Origin: Paracoccus beibuensis
GTDB taxonomy: Bacteria > Pseudomonadota > Alphaproteobacteria > Rhodobacterales > Rhodobacteraceae
Direction: 5' to 3'
Assembly: GCF_026162625.1 (NCBI RefSeq)
Contig: NZ_JAOTBD010000035.1
Span: 1-36,638 of the forward strand
DNA length: 36,638 nt
Shown: positions 8,233-15,440 of the stretch, in pieces
How positions within the stretch are numbered: position 1 is the first letter of the stretch
Layout of the letters: every line of letters starts with the position of its first letter
Made by a program: the position numbers and the translations under genes
Notes under the pieces: model-generated
Told to the model about the DNA's origin: nothing
Seen by the model: only the letters and a program-made list of their open reading frames with translations
The model's database searches: none

Positions 8233-9099
8233 ATGGCTGCAGCGGCGTTTCTTGGACTTGGGGTGATGGGTTTTCCGATGGCCGGGCACTTGGCCAAGGC
8301 CGGGCACCAGATAACGGTGTTCAACCGCAGCCCAGACAAGGCGCAGGCCTGGGCCGACCGCCACGAGGGCAGCCGGGCCGCCACCCCGCGCGAGGCTGCG
8401 GTCGGTGCCGAGTTCGTGATAGCCTGCGTCGGCAACGACGACGACCTGCGTCAAATCTGCCTTGGCCCTGACGGCGCCTTCGCCGGCATGGCGCCCGGCG
8501 CGGTCTTCGTGGATCACACCACCGTTTCGGCCGAGGTGACGCGCGAGTTGGCCGAGGTGGCGCGCGCCGCCGGGCTGGGCTATGTCGACGCGCCGGTCTC
8601 GGGCGGGCAAGCCGGGGCCGAGAACGGTCAGTTGTCGATCATGTGCGGCGGCGACGCGGCCGATTTCGACCGCGCGGCCCAGGTCATCGGCGTCTATGCG
8701 AAGATCTGCCGCCGCATGGGCGAGATCGGCGCGGGACAGTTGACCAAGATGTGCAACCAGATCGCCATTGCGGGCCTGGTCCAGGCCCTGTCCGAGTCGC
8801 TGGCCTTCGCGCGCAGGGCGGGCCTCGACACCGCGGCGGTCGTCGAGGTGATCAGCCAGGGTGCCGCGGGAAGCTGGCAGATGGTCAACCGCCACGCGAC
8901 GATGGCGGAAGGTTACTTCGACCATGGCTTCGCGGTCGACTGGATGCGCAAGGATCTTGCAATCTGCCTGGCCGCCGCCGACGAGGTGGGAGCCTTATTG
9001 CCGGTCACGGCGTTGGTCGACCAGTTCTACAAGGACGTCCAGCTGATGGGCGGCGGGCGGTGGGATACCTCGGCCCTGATCGCGCGACTGGTCGACTGA
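8233..9099 (+). CDS. NAD(P)-dependent beta-hydroxyacid dehydrogenase (3-hydroxyisobutyrate dehydrogenase-like)
   Basis: A 288-aa reductase of the 6-phosphogluconate/3-hydroxyisobutyrate dehydrogenase family. The Rossmann motif GLGVMGFPMAGHL lies at residues 8-20. The substrate-binding block DAPVSGGQAGAENG is at 119-132, with S123. The catalytic lysine is K172 in GAGQLTKMCNQ. The second beta strand ends in NRSPDK rather than an acidic residue, which favours NADPH (inference). Candidate substrates are 3-hydroxyisobutyrate, tartronate semialdehyde, glyoxylate or succinic semialdehyde; the sequence alone does not decide. GGGAG precedes the ATG. It is divergent from the penicillin-acylase-family gene (129 bp between them), and a thioesterase follows 101 bases later. 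Confidence 0.9.
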   Translation: MAAAAFLGLGVMGFPMAGHLAKAGHQITVFNRSPDKAQAWADRHEGSRAATPREAAVGAEFVIACVGNDDDLRQICLGPDGAFAGMAPGAVFVDHTTVSAEVTRELAEVARAAGLGYVDAPVSGGQAGAENGQLSIMCGGDAADFDRAAQVIGVYAKICRRMGEIGAGQLTKMCNQIAIAGLVQALSESLAFARRAGLDTAAVVEVISQGAAGSWQMVNRHATMAEGYFDHGFAVDWMRKDLAICLAAADEVGALLPVTALVDQFYKDVQLMGGGRWDTSALIARLVD

Positions 9100-9200
9100 A
9101 TGGGGGCATGGCGCGGCCTGTGCCGGATGCCTTGACCACCGCGTGCCATGGCCTGCGACCTGTTCGGGACGCCGGCCGAAAGCTGAAAGGATGACCTGTC

Positions 9201-9587
9201 ATGACTGACCGGACGCTCTGCGGGAAAATCGAATGCGACATCACCGGGGTCAGCGGGACCGAGGCCGAGGGCGAGATGACCATCGATGCCGGCATGCTGA
9301 GTGCGCAGGGGACGATCCAGCCCGGTGCCCTTGTCTGGTTCGCCGACATGATCGCGACCTGCCTGGTGCTTGGCGGCGAACAACCACAGGAGGGGATGGA
9401 CAGCGTCCCTGAAGCAATCACCTTCAATGCGCAGTTCCTTGCGAATCGCGGCGGCGGGGTCTTGACGGCCCGCGCACGCTGGATCCAGCGCGCCAAGCGA
9501 ATGTCGACCGTGCGGACCGAGGTGCGTGATGCCGAAGGCCAGATCCTGCTGGACCTGACGTCGACCCATGCCGGCGTCGCAAGCTGA
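9201..9587 (+). CDS. PaaI/hotdog-fold thioesterase family protein
   Basis: A 128-aa hotdog-fold protein resembling PaaI-type acyl-CoA thioesterases. The central block IQPGALVWFADMIATCLV (residues about 36-53) matches the family helix that normally reads HGG...LAD. The Asp of FAD is the likely catalytic acid, but the usual His-Gly-Gly is replaced by Gln-Pro-Gly. The strands ITFNAQFLANRGGG and LTARARWIQRAKRMS follow in the expected order. AAAGGATG lies just upstream of the ATG. The substrate is unknown, and a non-enzymatic hotdog protein cannot be excluded. Confidence 0.75.
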   Translation: MTDRTLCGKIECDITGVSGTEAEGEMTIDAGMLSAQGTIQPGALVWFADMIATCLVLGGEQPQEGMDSVPEAITFNAQFLANRGGGVLTARARWIQRAKRMSTVRTEVRDAEGQILLDLTSTHAGVAS

Positions 9588-9784
9588 CGGGTCGACTTCG
9601 GAAACCGGGTGGCGCTGGATGAGCGCGCGAAGGCTGCGCCCCGCTTCCCGATGCGGGTCATCTGCTAACCTCCCCCAGAGTTGATCCGACCGTAACGTGC
9701 TACTGGGCCGTCACGGAGTGCTGACGACGTGCAGGCTATGGAGACCGCGACGACCGGCCTGCTGGTGGCCGCTTTGATCGCGAC
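9588..9784. other. intergenic region, nothing recognised
   Basis: This lies between the convergent thioesterase and RHH genes. I see no RNA gene, strong hairpin with a T-tract, or convincing small gene. A 19-20-codon frame ending at 9788 (tail ATTGLLVAALIAT) is too short to support. Confidence 0.4.
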
Positions 9785-10027
9785 CTAGGGCGCGCGATCC
9801 CGGATCAGCGCGTCCACCACGAACAGTCGCAGGGCGGTTGCCAAACCCACGTCGGGGGGGCGGGCGTGGTCGATCCGGCCGATCAGGGCCGCTCGGGTGA
9901 CGCCGCGCGCGGCGGCCGCCTCGGCCAGCGCCTTCCAGAACGGATCCTCCAGCGACACCGACGTCCTGTGGCCGTCGATGGTCACCGACCGCTTCAGCGG
10001 CGGCGTCATCGGCGGCAGGTCGATCAT
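9785..10027 (-). CDS. ribbon-helix-helix domain protein
   Basis: An 80-aa protein of the RHH_4 type. The strand segment PLKRSVTIDGHRTSVSLEDPFW (residues about 10-31) is followed by two helices, ALAEAAAARGV and RAALIGRIDHAR, then the terminal ALRLFVVDAL. Such proteins usually bind DNA as dimers, but this subfamily has no known target that I can name. Its start overlaps the stop of the DUF4169 gene as ATGA (10024-10027), so the two are translationally coupled. The pair downstream of fumC is a recurrent alphaproteobacterial arrangement. Confidence 0.85.
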   Translation of the reverse strand: MIDLPPMTPPLKRSVTIDGHRTSVSLEDPFWKALAEAAAARGVTRAALIGRIDHARPPDVGLATALRLFVVDALIRDRAP

Positions 10028-10212
10028 TCCTCGGGCTCCTGAGGGGCGCGGTGGGCGTCGAGAGCACGCCTTGCGCGGTCCTCTTCGGCGCGTCTTGCAT
10101 CGCGAAGCGCCTTGGGTTCGCCATGAAGCGCGGCGCTGGTATCGCTCGCGGCACGCTTGGCGTCGCGGGCGCGGGACTTGCGGGCCTGGCGCAGGTTGAT
10201 GATGCGGGTCAT
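10024..10212 (-). CDS. DUF4169 family protein
   Basis: A very basic 62-aa protein that matches the DUF4169 pattern: an N-terminal NLRQARKSRARDAKR block, a central HGEPKALRDAR and a terminal ALDAHR. Its function is unknown. I start it at the ATG at 10212 because the family begins there; the frame is open to 10272 but would run through the fumC terminator. No strong Shine-Dalgarno is visible. It overlaps the next gene by four bases. Confidence 0.8.
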   Translation of the reverse strand: MTRIINLRQARKSRARDAKRAASDTSAALHGEPKALRDARRAEEDRARRALDAHRAPQEPEE

Positions 10213-10225
10213 GGGTCCGGAACGT

Positions 10226-10256
10226 GAAACGGGGCGCGCCAAGGATAGCGCGCCCC
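10226..10256 (-). terminator. intrinsic terminator after fumC
   Basis: A perfect 9-bp GC stem (10231-10239 with 10248-10256) has an 8-base loop (10240-10247). On the minus strand it is followed by GTTTCAC. It lies 25 bases past the fumC stop and just before the DUF4169 start, so it should limit read-through into the two small genes. Confidence 0.7.
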
Positions 10257-10280
10257 GGATGGCTAGGGTCAAGGTGATTG

Positions 10281-11675
10281 TCAGTCCTTGGGGCCGATCA
10301 TGTCCTCGGGGCGGACGATACGGTCGAAGGTCTCTCCGTCCACGAAGCCAAGCGCGATGGCCTCTTCCCGAAGGGTGGTGCCGTTCTTGTGCGCGGTCTT
10401 GGCGACCTTCGTGGCGTTGTCATAGCCGATGGTGGGGGCCAGCGCCGTGACCAGCATCAGCGATTCCTTCATCAGCTTCTCGATCCTGGCGGTGTTGGCC
10501 TGCGTGCCCACCACCATGTTGTCGGTGAAGCTGGACGCCGCGTCGCCCAGAAGCTGCATCGACTGCAGCACGTTGTAGGACATCATCGGGTTGTAGACGT
10601 TCAACTCGAAATGGCCCTGCGAGCCCGCAAAACCCACGGCGGCGTCGTTGCCCATGACATGGGCGCAGACCATCGTCAGCGCCTCGGCCTGGGTGGGGTT
10701 CACCTTGCCGGGCATGATCGAGGATCCCGGCTCGTTTTCCGGCAGGATCAGTTCGCCCAGACCCGACCGGGGGCCGGAACCCAGCAGCCGCATGTCGTTG
10801 GCGATCTTGAAGAGGCTGCCGGCCACTGTCTTGAGTGCGCCCGAGAACATGACCATCGCGTCATGCGCGGCCAAGGCTTCGAACTTGTTCGGGGCAGTGA
10901 CGAAGGGCAGGCCAGTGATAGTGGCGATCTCTGCCGCGATGGCTGTGTCCCAACCCTTCTTGGTGTTCAGCCCGGTGCCGACGGCGGTGCCGCCCTGCGC
11001 CAGTTCATAGATGTCGGGCAGGCAGGCCTTGACGCGCTCGATCCCCTTGCGGACCTGATGGGCATAGCCGCCGAATTCCTGGCCAAGGGTCAGCGGCGTC
11101 GCGTCCTGGGTATGGGTGCGGCCGATCTTTATGATGTCCTTGAACTCGTCGGACTTCGCCTCGAGGGCGGCGGCGAGTTTTTCCAGCCCCGGCAGCAGGA
11201 CGTCGCGCGCCTGCATGGCGATGGCCACGTGCATCGCGGTCGGGAAGGTGTCGTTCGACGACTGGCCCATGTTGCAGTGATCGTTGGGGTGGACGGGCTT
11301 CTTGCTGCCCATCTCGCCGCCCATGATCTCGATCGCGCGGTTCGAGATCACCTCGTTGGCGTTCATGTTCGACTGCGTGCCGGACCCGGTCTGCCAGACG
11401 ACCAGCGGGAAGTTGTCATCGAACTTGCCCTGGAAGACCTCGGTCGCGGCCTGCTCCATCGCGTCGGCCAGATCCGCCGGCAGGTCACCCGAGGCCCGGT
11501 TTACACGCGCCGCAGCCAGCTTGACCGCGCCAAGCGCGCGAATGATCGGGACGGGCTGACGCTCCCATCCGATGGGGAAGTTCATGATCGAACGCTGCGT
11601 CTGCGCGCCCCAGTATTTGCTGGCATCAACCTCCAGCGGGCCGAAGCTGTCGGTTTCGGTGCGGGTCTTGGTCAT
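10281..11675 (-). CDS. fumC: class II fumarate hydratase
   Basis: Interconverts fumarate and L-malate in the TCA cycle as an iron-independent homotetramer. The 464-aa product has the aspartase/fumarase signature [10 protein letters not shown] at residues 318-326 (mobile-loop serines S318 and S319). It also has [14 protein letters not shown] near 97-109, SSNDTFPTA near 139, and the catalytic H188 in [10 protein letters not shown]. Its length equals E. coli FumC within a few residues. GAGGG about 9 bases upstream of the ATG is the ribosome binding site, but it is paired within a hairpin (11685-11705). DUF4169 and RHH genes follow behind a terminator. Confidence 0.97.
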   Translation of the reverse strand: MTKTRTETDSFGPLEVDASKYWGAQTQRSIMNFPIGWERQPVPIIRALGAVKLAAARVNRASGDLPADLADAMEQAATEVFQGKFDDNFPLVVWQTGSGTQSNMNANEVISNRAIEIMGGEMGSKKPVHPNDHCNMGQSSNDTFPTAMHVAIAMQARDVLLPGLEKLAAALEAKSDEFKDIIKIGRTHTQDATPLTLGQEFGGYAHQVRKGIERVKACLPDIYELAQGGTAVGTGLNTKKGWDTAIAAEIATITGLPFVTAPNKFEALAAHDAMVMFSGALKTVAGSLFKIANDMRLLGSGPRSGLGELILPENEPGSSIMPGKVNPTQAEALTMVCAHVMGNDAAVGFAGSQGHFELNVYNPMMSYNVLQSMQLLGDAASSFTDNMVVGTQANTARIEKLMKESLMLVTALAPTIGYDNATKVAKTAHKNGTTLREEAIALGFVDGETFDRIVRPEDMIGPKD

Positions 11676-11684
11676 CGGGTCGCT

Positions 11685-11705
11685 CCCTCACGGTTTCGTG
11701 GAGGG
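11685..11705 (-). promoter_or_regulatory. hairpin covering the fumC ribosome binding site
   Basis: In the fumC leader, CCCTC-C-ACG and CGT-GAGGG can pair as 8 bp with one bulge and a 4-base loop. The GAGGG arm is the Shine-Dalgarno. The fold could damp fumC translation or be chance; it was found by eye only. Confidence 0.4.
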
Positions 11706-11767
11706 TGTAGCGGCAGCCGCGGGCGGACGCAATTCGCATGCCGTGGCTTGCCGACGCTAACAGGAGG

Positions 11768-12655
11768 TTAGGGCTGCAGCGCGCCGATGGCGGCTTCCAC
11801 GTTGGCTGTTAGCCGATCCGGCAGCGGCAGGATCGGGCGGGGCGGACGGGCTTCGGTCAGTCCCATGATACCCGCTGCCGCGTAGACGACGCGCAGACTG
11901 CCATAGGCCCTGAAGAGGTCCCAGAGCGGCTGGAACCGCGCCTGCAAGCGATCCGTCGCGGCCCGGTCACCGGCGCGCGCGGCGCGGGTCAGTTCCAGCG
12001 CCTGTTCAGGCCAGAGCCCGGCTGCCACGCTGAACCAGGCGTCCGCGCCCTGAAGAAGCGCATCTGCGCAGCCCCAGTCACCGCTATAGCCGATCAGGAA
12101 GCCCCGGGGCAGGTCGCGGCGCAAGCGGAAGATCTCGGCCGCGAAATCGCTGTCTAGGGGCAGGGGCATCTTGACCGCCGTCACCGTCGGCAGCATCGCC
12201 AGTCGCGCCAGAAGCGCAGGCGAGAAATTGAAGTGCGTGGTCGAGGGATTGTTGTAGATGCAGATCGGCAGATCCGACGCGTCAGCCACCGCATGGAAAT
12301 GGCGATGGACCTCATCCTCGGTCAGGGGCGTGTAGGACATGGGCGCCAGCAGCAGGCCCGCCGCCCCCGCATCGGCGGCATGACGCGCCAGCGCCACGGA
12401 GGTGTCTGTGCGCAGCGCGCCGATCCCGGCGATGACCGGCACCGTCCGGGCCGCAGCTTCCAGCGCGATCTCCAGCACATGCGTGCGCGTGTCGGGGTTG
12501 AGGTAGGCATAGCCGCCGGTCGAGCCGAGGACGCCGATGCTGTCCACGCCAGCCGCCGCCAGACGCCTGACAAGCCGGCTCAGGTCCGCCGGCAAAGGGC
12601 GTCCATCCTCGGTCGTGGGGGTGATTGGAAAGCCCGACAGCCCCCGCATGACCAT
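11768..12655 (-). CDS. dihydrodipicolinate synthase family aldolase
   Basis: A 295-aa class I aldolase/lyase of the DapA/NanA family. The Schiff-base lysine is K162 (VTAVKMPLP) and the catalytic tyrosine is Y134 in IYNNPS. The substrate loop reads GSTGG (residues 44-48) instead of the GTTGE of true DapA, so this is probably not lysine-pathway DHDPS but a paralogue acting on another 2-oxo acid. The start lies two bases after the sspB stop, whose last codons (GGAAG-TAG) provide the ribosome binding site. Translation coupled to sspB is therefore likely. A second in-frame ATG lies two codons in. Confidence 0.85.
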   Translation of the reverse strand: MVMRGLSGFPITPTTEDGRPLPADLSRLVRRLAAAGVDSIGVLGSTGGYAYLNPDTRTHVLEIALEAAARTVPVIAGIGALRTDTSVALARHAADAGAAGLLLAPMSYTPLTEDEVHRHFHAVADASDLPICIYNNPSTTHFNFSPALLARLAMLPTVTAVKMPLPLDSDFAAEIFRLRRDLPRGFLIGYSGDWGCADALLQGADAWFSVAAGLWPEQALELTRAARAGDRAATDRLQARFQPLWDLFRAYGSLRVVYAAAGIMGLTEARPPRPILPLPDRLTANVEAAIGALQP

Positions 12656-12657
12656 GG

Positions 12658-13134
12658 CTACTTCCGCCAGCGGTCCAGCCGCACAACCTCACCGCCGCCA
12701 GAAGGCGGGGTGTCGTCGCCGTCATCCTCGGCGTCGAGGTGATATTCGGCATCGTCGTCATCTTCTTCCGCCTCGCTCTCCTGCGTTTCGAAACGCAGGC
12801 CGAACTCGACCGACGGATCGACGAAGGTGCGAAGGGCGTCGAAGGGGATCTTCAGCGGCTCGGGAGAGTTTCCGAAGTTCAGCGTGATCGTGAAGTGGTC
12901 GGGCTGGATCGTCAGGTTGTCGAACCAGTTCTGCACGACGATCGTCATCTCCTCGGGGTAGCGCTGGCGCAGCCAGTCGGCCATCTCGACACCGTCTTCC
13001 CGGGTATCGAAAGTGATGAAGAAGTGGTGTTCGCCCGGCAGTCCTTCGGCCGCGACCTTGCGCAGCACCTCGGCGATCATGCCCTGCAGCGCGCGAAGCA
13101 TCATTCCGCCGTAATCGAGTCCAGACCGCGACAT
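12658..13134 (-). CDS. sspB: ClpXP adaptor SspB (alphaproteobacterial type)
   Basis: Adaptor that tethers ssrA-tagged and other substrates to ClpXP. The 158-aa product has the alpha-type SspB fold region (residues about 10-115): the HHFFITFDTR strand, the ERYPEEMTIV-like segment (RQRYPEEMTIVVQNWFDNL), the FTITLNFGN strand and IPFDAL. A long acidic linker (EAEEDDDDAEYHLDAEDD) leads to a short C-terminal tail, VVRLDRWRK, the expected ClpX-binding peptide. I start at 13134 because AAGGG lies 7 bases upstream and the family begins MSRSGLDYG; a frame open to 13161 adds nine foreign residues. Confidence 0.92.
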   Translation of the reverse strand: MSRSGLDYGGMMLRALQGMIAEVLRKVAAEGLPGEHHFFITFDTREDGVEMADWLRQRYPEEMTIVVQNWFDNLTIQPDHFTITLNFGNSPEPLKIPFDALRTFVDPSVEFGLRFETQESEAEEDDDDAEYHLDAEDDGDDTPPSGGGEVVRLDRWRK

Positions 13135-13184
13135 GCCATCACCCTTCTCTGTCCGGAGCAAGCATAGGGATATGATCGACGATG

Positions 13185-13214
13185 AAAAGGGGGCGGCTGC
13201 GGGAATCGCCGCCC
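13185..13214 (-). terminator. terminator of the che operon
   Basis: A 7-bp perfect stem (13191-13197 with 13208-13214) has a 10-base loop. On the minus strand it is followed by CCTTTTC. It lies about 137 bases beyond the last che-operon stop and upstream of sspB. Confidence 0.6.
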
Positions 13215-13350
13215 TTCAGAATGCGCCCTGTCATCGGCTGGCTTCGTCAACGCCTTCCTGGCCTTCGATGCTGCGCCGGACTTTGCCGTCGTTGGCTCGG
13301 ATGATCGACGGGGCCATGCAGGGACGTGGTTTGGGTCTTGCACGGGCCGA

Positions 13351-13719
13351 TCAGCCCGCCGCCACGCCCCAGAGTTCCACCGGCTCTGCGTCCCCAGCGG
13401 CGACGCTGCATCCGGAGAGGCGCGCGACCTGCGCCCTCAGCCGAAGTCCGTGCGTAGCCGCCGCGGGGTCGCCGTCGGCGGACCTTGCCGCGGCTGCAAG
13501 CGCGCTCAGGAACTGGGCCAGCCCCTCGGCCTCCTGCCGCAGAAGGTCGACAGCCTGCAGCGGCGGCGCTGCAATGCCGCCTGCGTGGCCGATTGCGCGA
13601 TCAAGCGAAGTCAACGCCTCGGCCAGGCGATGAGCTTCGCTTGCCGCAGCCAACAATTTTTCAGCCAGCGCTTCATCGCGAAGGTTCCCGCCCGGCACTG
13701 GCTCGGGCCCGCCGATCAT
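13351..13719 (-). CDS. uncharacterised protein, last gene of che operon
   Basis: I do not recognise this 122-aa protein. It is Ala/Leu-rich and predicted almost wholly helical. Residues about 17-85 form amphipathic helices with heptad-like Leu spacing (EKLLAAASEAHRLAEAL, then LLRQEAEGLAQFLSAL). It has no signal peptide or membrane segment. Its ATG overlaps the stop of the preceding cheY as ATGA (13716-13719), so it is translationally coupled and its product is probably made in step with that CheY. A helical phosphatase or CheY partner, taking the role of CheZ, is one possibility, but no QxxxQ-type CheZ signature is evident. Codon use matches its neighbours. Confidence 0.75.
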   Translation of the reverse strand: MIGGPEPVPGGNLRDEALAEKLLAAASEAHRLAEALTSLDRAIGHAGGIAAPPLQAVDLLRQEAEGLAQFLSALAAAARSADGDPAAATHGLRLRAQVARLSGCSVAAGDAEPVELWGVAAG

Positions 13720-14105
13720 TGCAGCTTCCCTGTCACGGATTCGATGCAGCGCAGCAGCGCCTCCTTGGTGAAGGGCTTGGCGATGAAGTTGTTCATCCCG
13801 GCGCGTTGTCCCCGCTCGATCATCTCGCGGTTGGCGGTGCCGGTGATCAGGATGAAGCCGATGCGCTGGGTGCTCGGGTTCTGACGCAGCGCCTCGAGCA
13901 GGGAGAGGCCGTCCATTCCCGGCATGTTGTAGTCCGAGATCACCAGGTGCACCGGGGCTGCCGCCAGCCGTCGGAAGGCGTTTTCCCCGTTGGCCTCGTA
14001 CTGCACGTTGACGAGCCCGGCCCAGTCCAGCGCCTGCTCGATCAGGGAGCGGCTGATGGTCATGTCGTCAACCACCATGACGTGAAGGTTCGATTTGAGT
14101 GCCAT
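13716..14105 (-). CDS. cheY: chemotaxis response regulator CheY (second copy)
   Basis: A single-domain receiver of 129 aa. The acidic pocket is D13/D14 (VVDDM), the phospho-acceptor is D58 in ISDYNMPGMDG, the switch Thr is T89 in LITGT, and the lysine is K110 in AKPF. In multi-CheY systems one copy usually drives the flagellar motor and the other drains phosphate; the sequence does not say which this is. It starts at 14105, where receiver homology begins; the frame is open to 14243 but that part overlaps cheR. The next gene is coupled by ATGA. Confidence 0.93.
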   Translation of the reverse strand: MALKSNLHVMVVDDMTISRSLIEQALDWAGLVNVQYEANGENAFRRLAAAPVHLVISDYNMPGMDGLSLLEALRQNPSTQRIGFILITGTANREMIERGQRAGMNNFIAKPFTKEALLRCIESVTGKLQ

Positions 14106-14115
14106 TTTGGGTCTT

Positions 14116-14964
14116 TCAGGATGTAGTCGGAACAGGATGGAGATTGCGGCGGTAGTGGGTCGTACCGACGACGTCGAAGCACGCGCTTGCTGGACCGTCG
14201 AGCCGTTCGGAATGCCCGATGTAGAGCGAGCCGCCCGGTTCAAGCGCCGCTGCGAAGCGCAGCCACAGGCGCCGGCGTGCGGGACTGTCGAAATAGATGG
14301 CAGCGTTGCGGCAGAAGATCACGTCGAACCGGCCCGAAAACGGCCAGTCGCCGTGCAGGTTCAGTTCGGCAAAGCGCATCATGCCCCGCATGTCTGCGTT
14401 CGCCTCGTACCCTGCAGGAACCGGCTGGAAATGGCGCTTCACCTGCGCCGGGTCGACCGGTTTCATCGCCTCTTCGGAGAAGAGGCCCCGCTCGGCCCGG
14501 TCCACCATCTCGGGGTCGATATCCGTCGCCAGGATCAGAGCGTCGTGGCTGGCCGCGTCGGTGAAGACATCCAGAAGCGTCACGGCGATGGAATAAGCCT
14601 CCTCGCCCGACGAGCAGGCGGCCGACCACAATCGCAGCTTGCGTCCCCGTCGCGCCTGTTCGACCATCGGAGGCAAGATGTCGCGCGCCAACGACTGGAA
14701 GTGGTGGTTTTCGCGAAAGAAGGCGGTGACGTTCGTGGTGATGGCCGACAGCAGGTGGCGCCGTTCGGCAGGCCCCTCCGTGCCGTCCAGCCGCTGGCAG
14801 TACGCGCCGTAATCGGGCAGGGACAGCGCCCGCAGCCGGCGGTTCAACCGGGCCATCAACAGGCTGCGCTTCGCCTCTGTCAGGATGATCCCGCTGTCCT
14901 CGTAGACCAGTCCCGCGATCTTGCGGAACTGGACGTCGCTTAGCAGCGGACCGGCGGACGTCAT
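14116..14964 (-). CDS. cheR: chemotaxis protein methyltransferase CheR
   Basis: Methylates glutamates of chemoreceptors with SAM to drive adaptation. The 282-aa product has the N-terminal helical domain (residues about 8-75, with the basic AKRSLLMARLNRRLR). It then has the SAM-binding domain with LWSAACSSGEEAYSIA, LATDIDPEMV, and FCRNAAIYFD near residue 230, corresponding to the usual FCRN(V/M)LIYF. No C-terminal receptor-tethering pentapeptide-binding extension is evident. It starts at 14964, two bases after the cheW stop. The frame is open much further upstream, but that part is only a shadow of cheW. Confidence 0.95.
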   Translation of the reverse strand: MTSAGPLLSDVQFRKIAGLVYEDSGIILTEAKRSLLMARLNRRLRALSLPDYGAYCQRLDGTEGPAERRHLLSAITTNVTAFFRENHHFQSLARDILPPMVEQARRGRKLRLWSAACSSGEEAYSIAVTLLDVFTDAASHDALILATDIDPEMVDRAERGLFSEEAMKPVDPAQVKRHFQPVPAGYEANADMRGMMRFAELNLHGDWPFSGRFDVIFCRNAAIYFDSPARRRLWLRFAAALEPGGSLYIGHSERLDGPASACFDVVGTTHYRRNLHPVPTTS

Positions 14965-14966
14965 GG

Positions 14967-15437
14967 TCAAATGTCTGCTCCGTGCGGCGTGGGCAGCAGC
15001 TGTGCCAGGTCGATCTTGCGAAGGATGCGGCCATCCTCCAGCGTGATCATGCCGGTGATGAATTCCCGCGCCGGGTTCGACGCGATGTCGGGGACGCCCT
15101 GAATGTGGTCTTCGTCGATCGTCAGGATGTCCGAGACGAGATCGGCAAGAAGCCCGACCACGCGGCCCGCATGCATCGCAATTATGACAACGTGGCGCTG
15201 CGATGGCGTCGCCGTTCCGAAGCCCAGCCGAGCCGACAGATCGACGACCGTGACGACCGAGCCGCGAAGATTGATCACGCCCTTCACGTAGCTTGGCGCG
15301 TGGGGCAGCATCGTCGTGGGCGTCCAGCCCCGGATCTCCCGCACCAGTCCGATGTCGATGCAGAAGTCCTGGTCGGCCAGCTTGAAGGCGACGACGTCGC
15401 TTTGACCGATGGCATTGGAAGAAATGGCTTGCAGCAT
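14967..15437 (-). CDS. cheW: chemotaxis coupling protein CheW
   Basis: A 156-aa scaffold that links CheA to receptors at the cell pole or in cytoplasmic clusters. The CheW fold spans residues about 14-148: the DVVAFKLADQDFCIDI strand pair, VREI, then VKGVINLRGSVVTVVDLSARLG, the hallmark block of the family. IGVVVD is replaced by VVGLLADLVSDIL. Only 3 bases separate it from the cheA stop. Confidence 0.95.
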   Translation of the reverse strand: MLQAISSNAIGQSDVVAFKLADQDFCIDIGLVREIRGWTPTTMLPHAPSYVKGVINLRGSVVTVVDLSARLGFGTATPSQRHVVIIAMHAGRVVGLLADLVSDILTIDEDHIQGVPDIASNPAREFITGMITLEDGRILRKIDLAQLLPTPHGADI

Positions 15438-15440
15438 GTG

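Noticed and set aside
8104..8925. In-frame upstream extension of the penicillin-acylase-family protein to 1079 aa
   Set aside because: It is antisense to the well-supported dehydrogenase gene, contains no family similarity, and the real start at 8103 begins with a membrane anchor.
13101..13343. 80-codon minus-strand frame between sspB and the che operon
   Set aside because: It overlaps the sspB start and the che terminator hairpin, has a biased Arg/Ser/Pro composition and no recognisable family.
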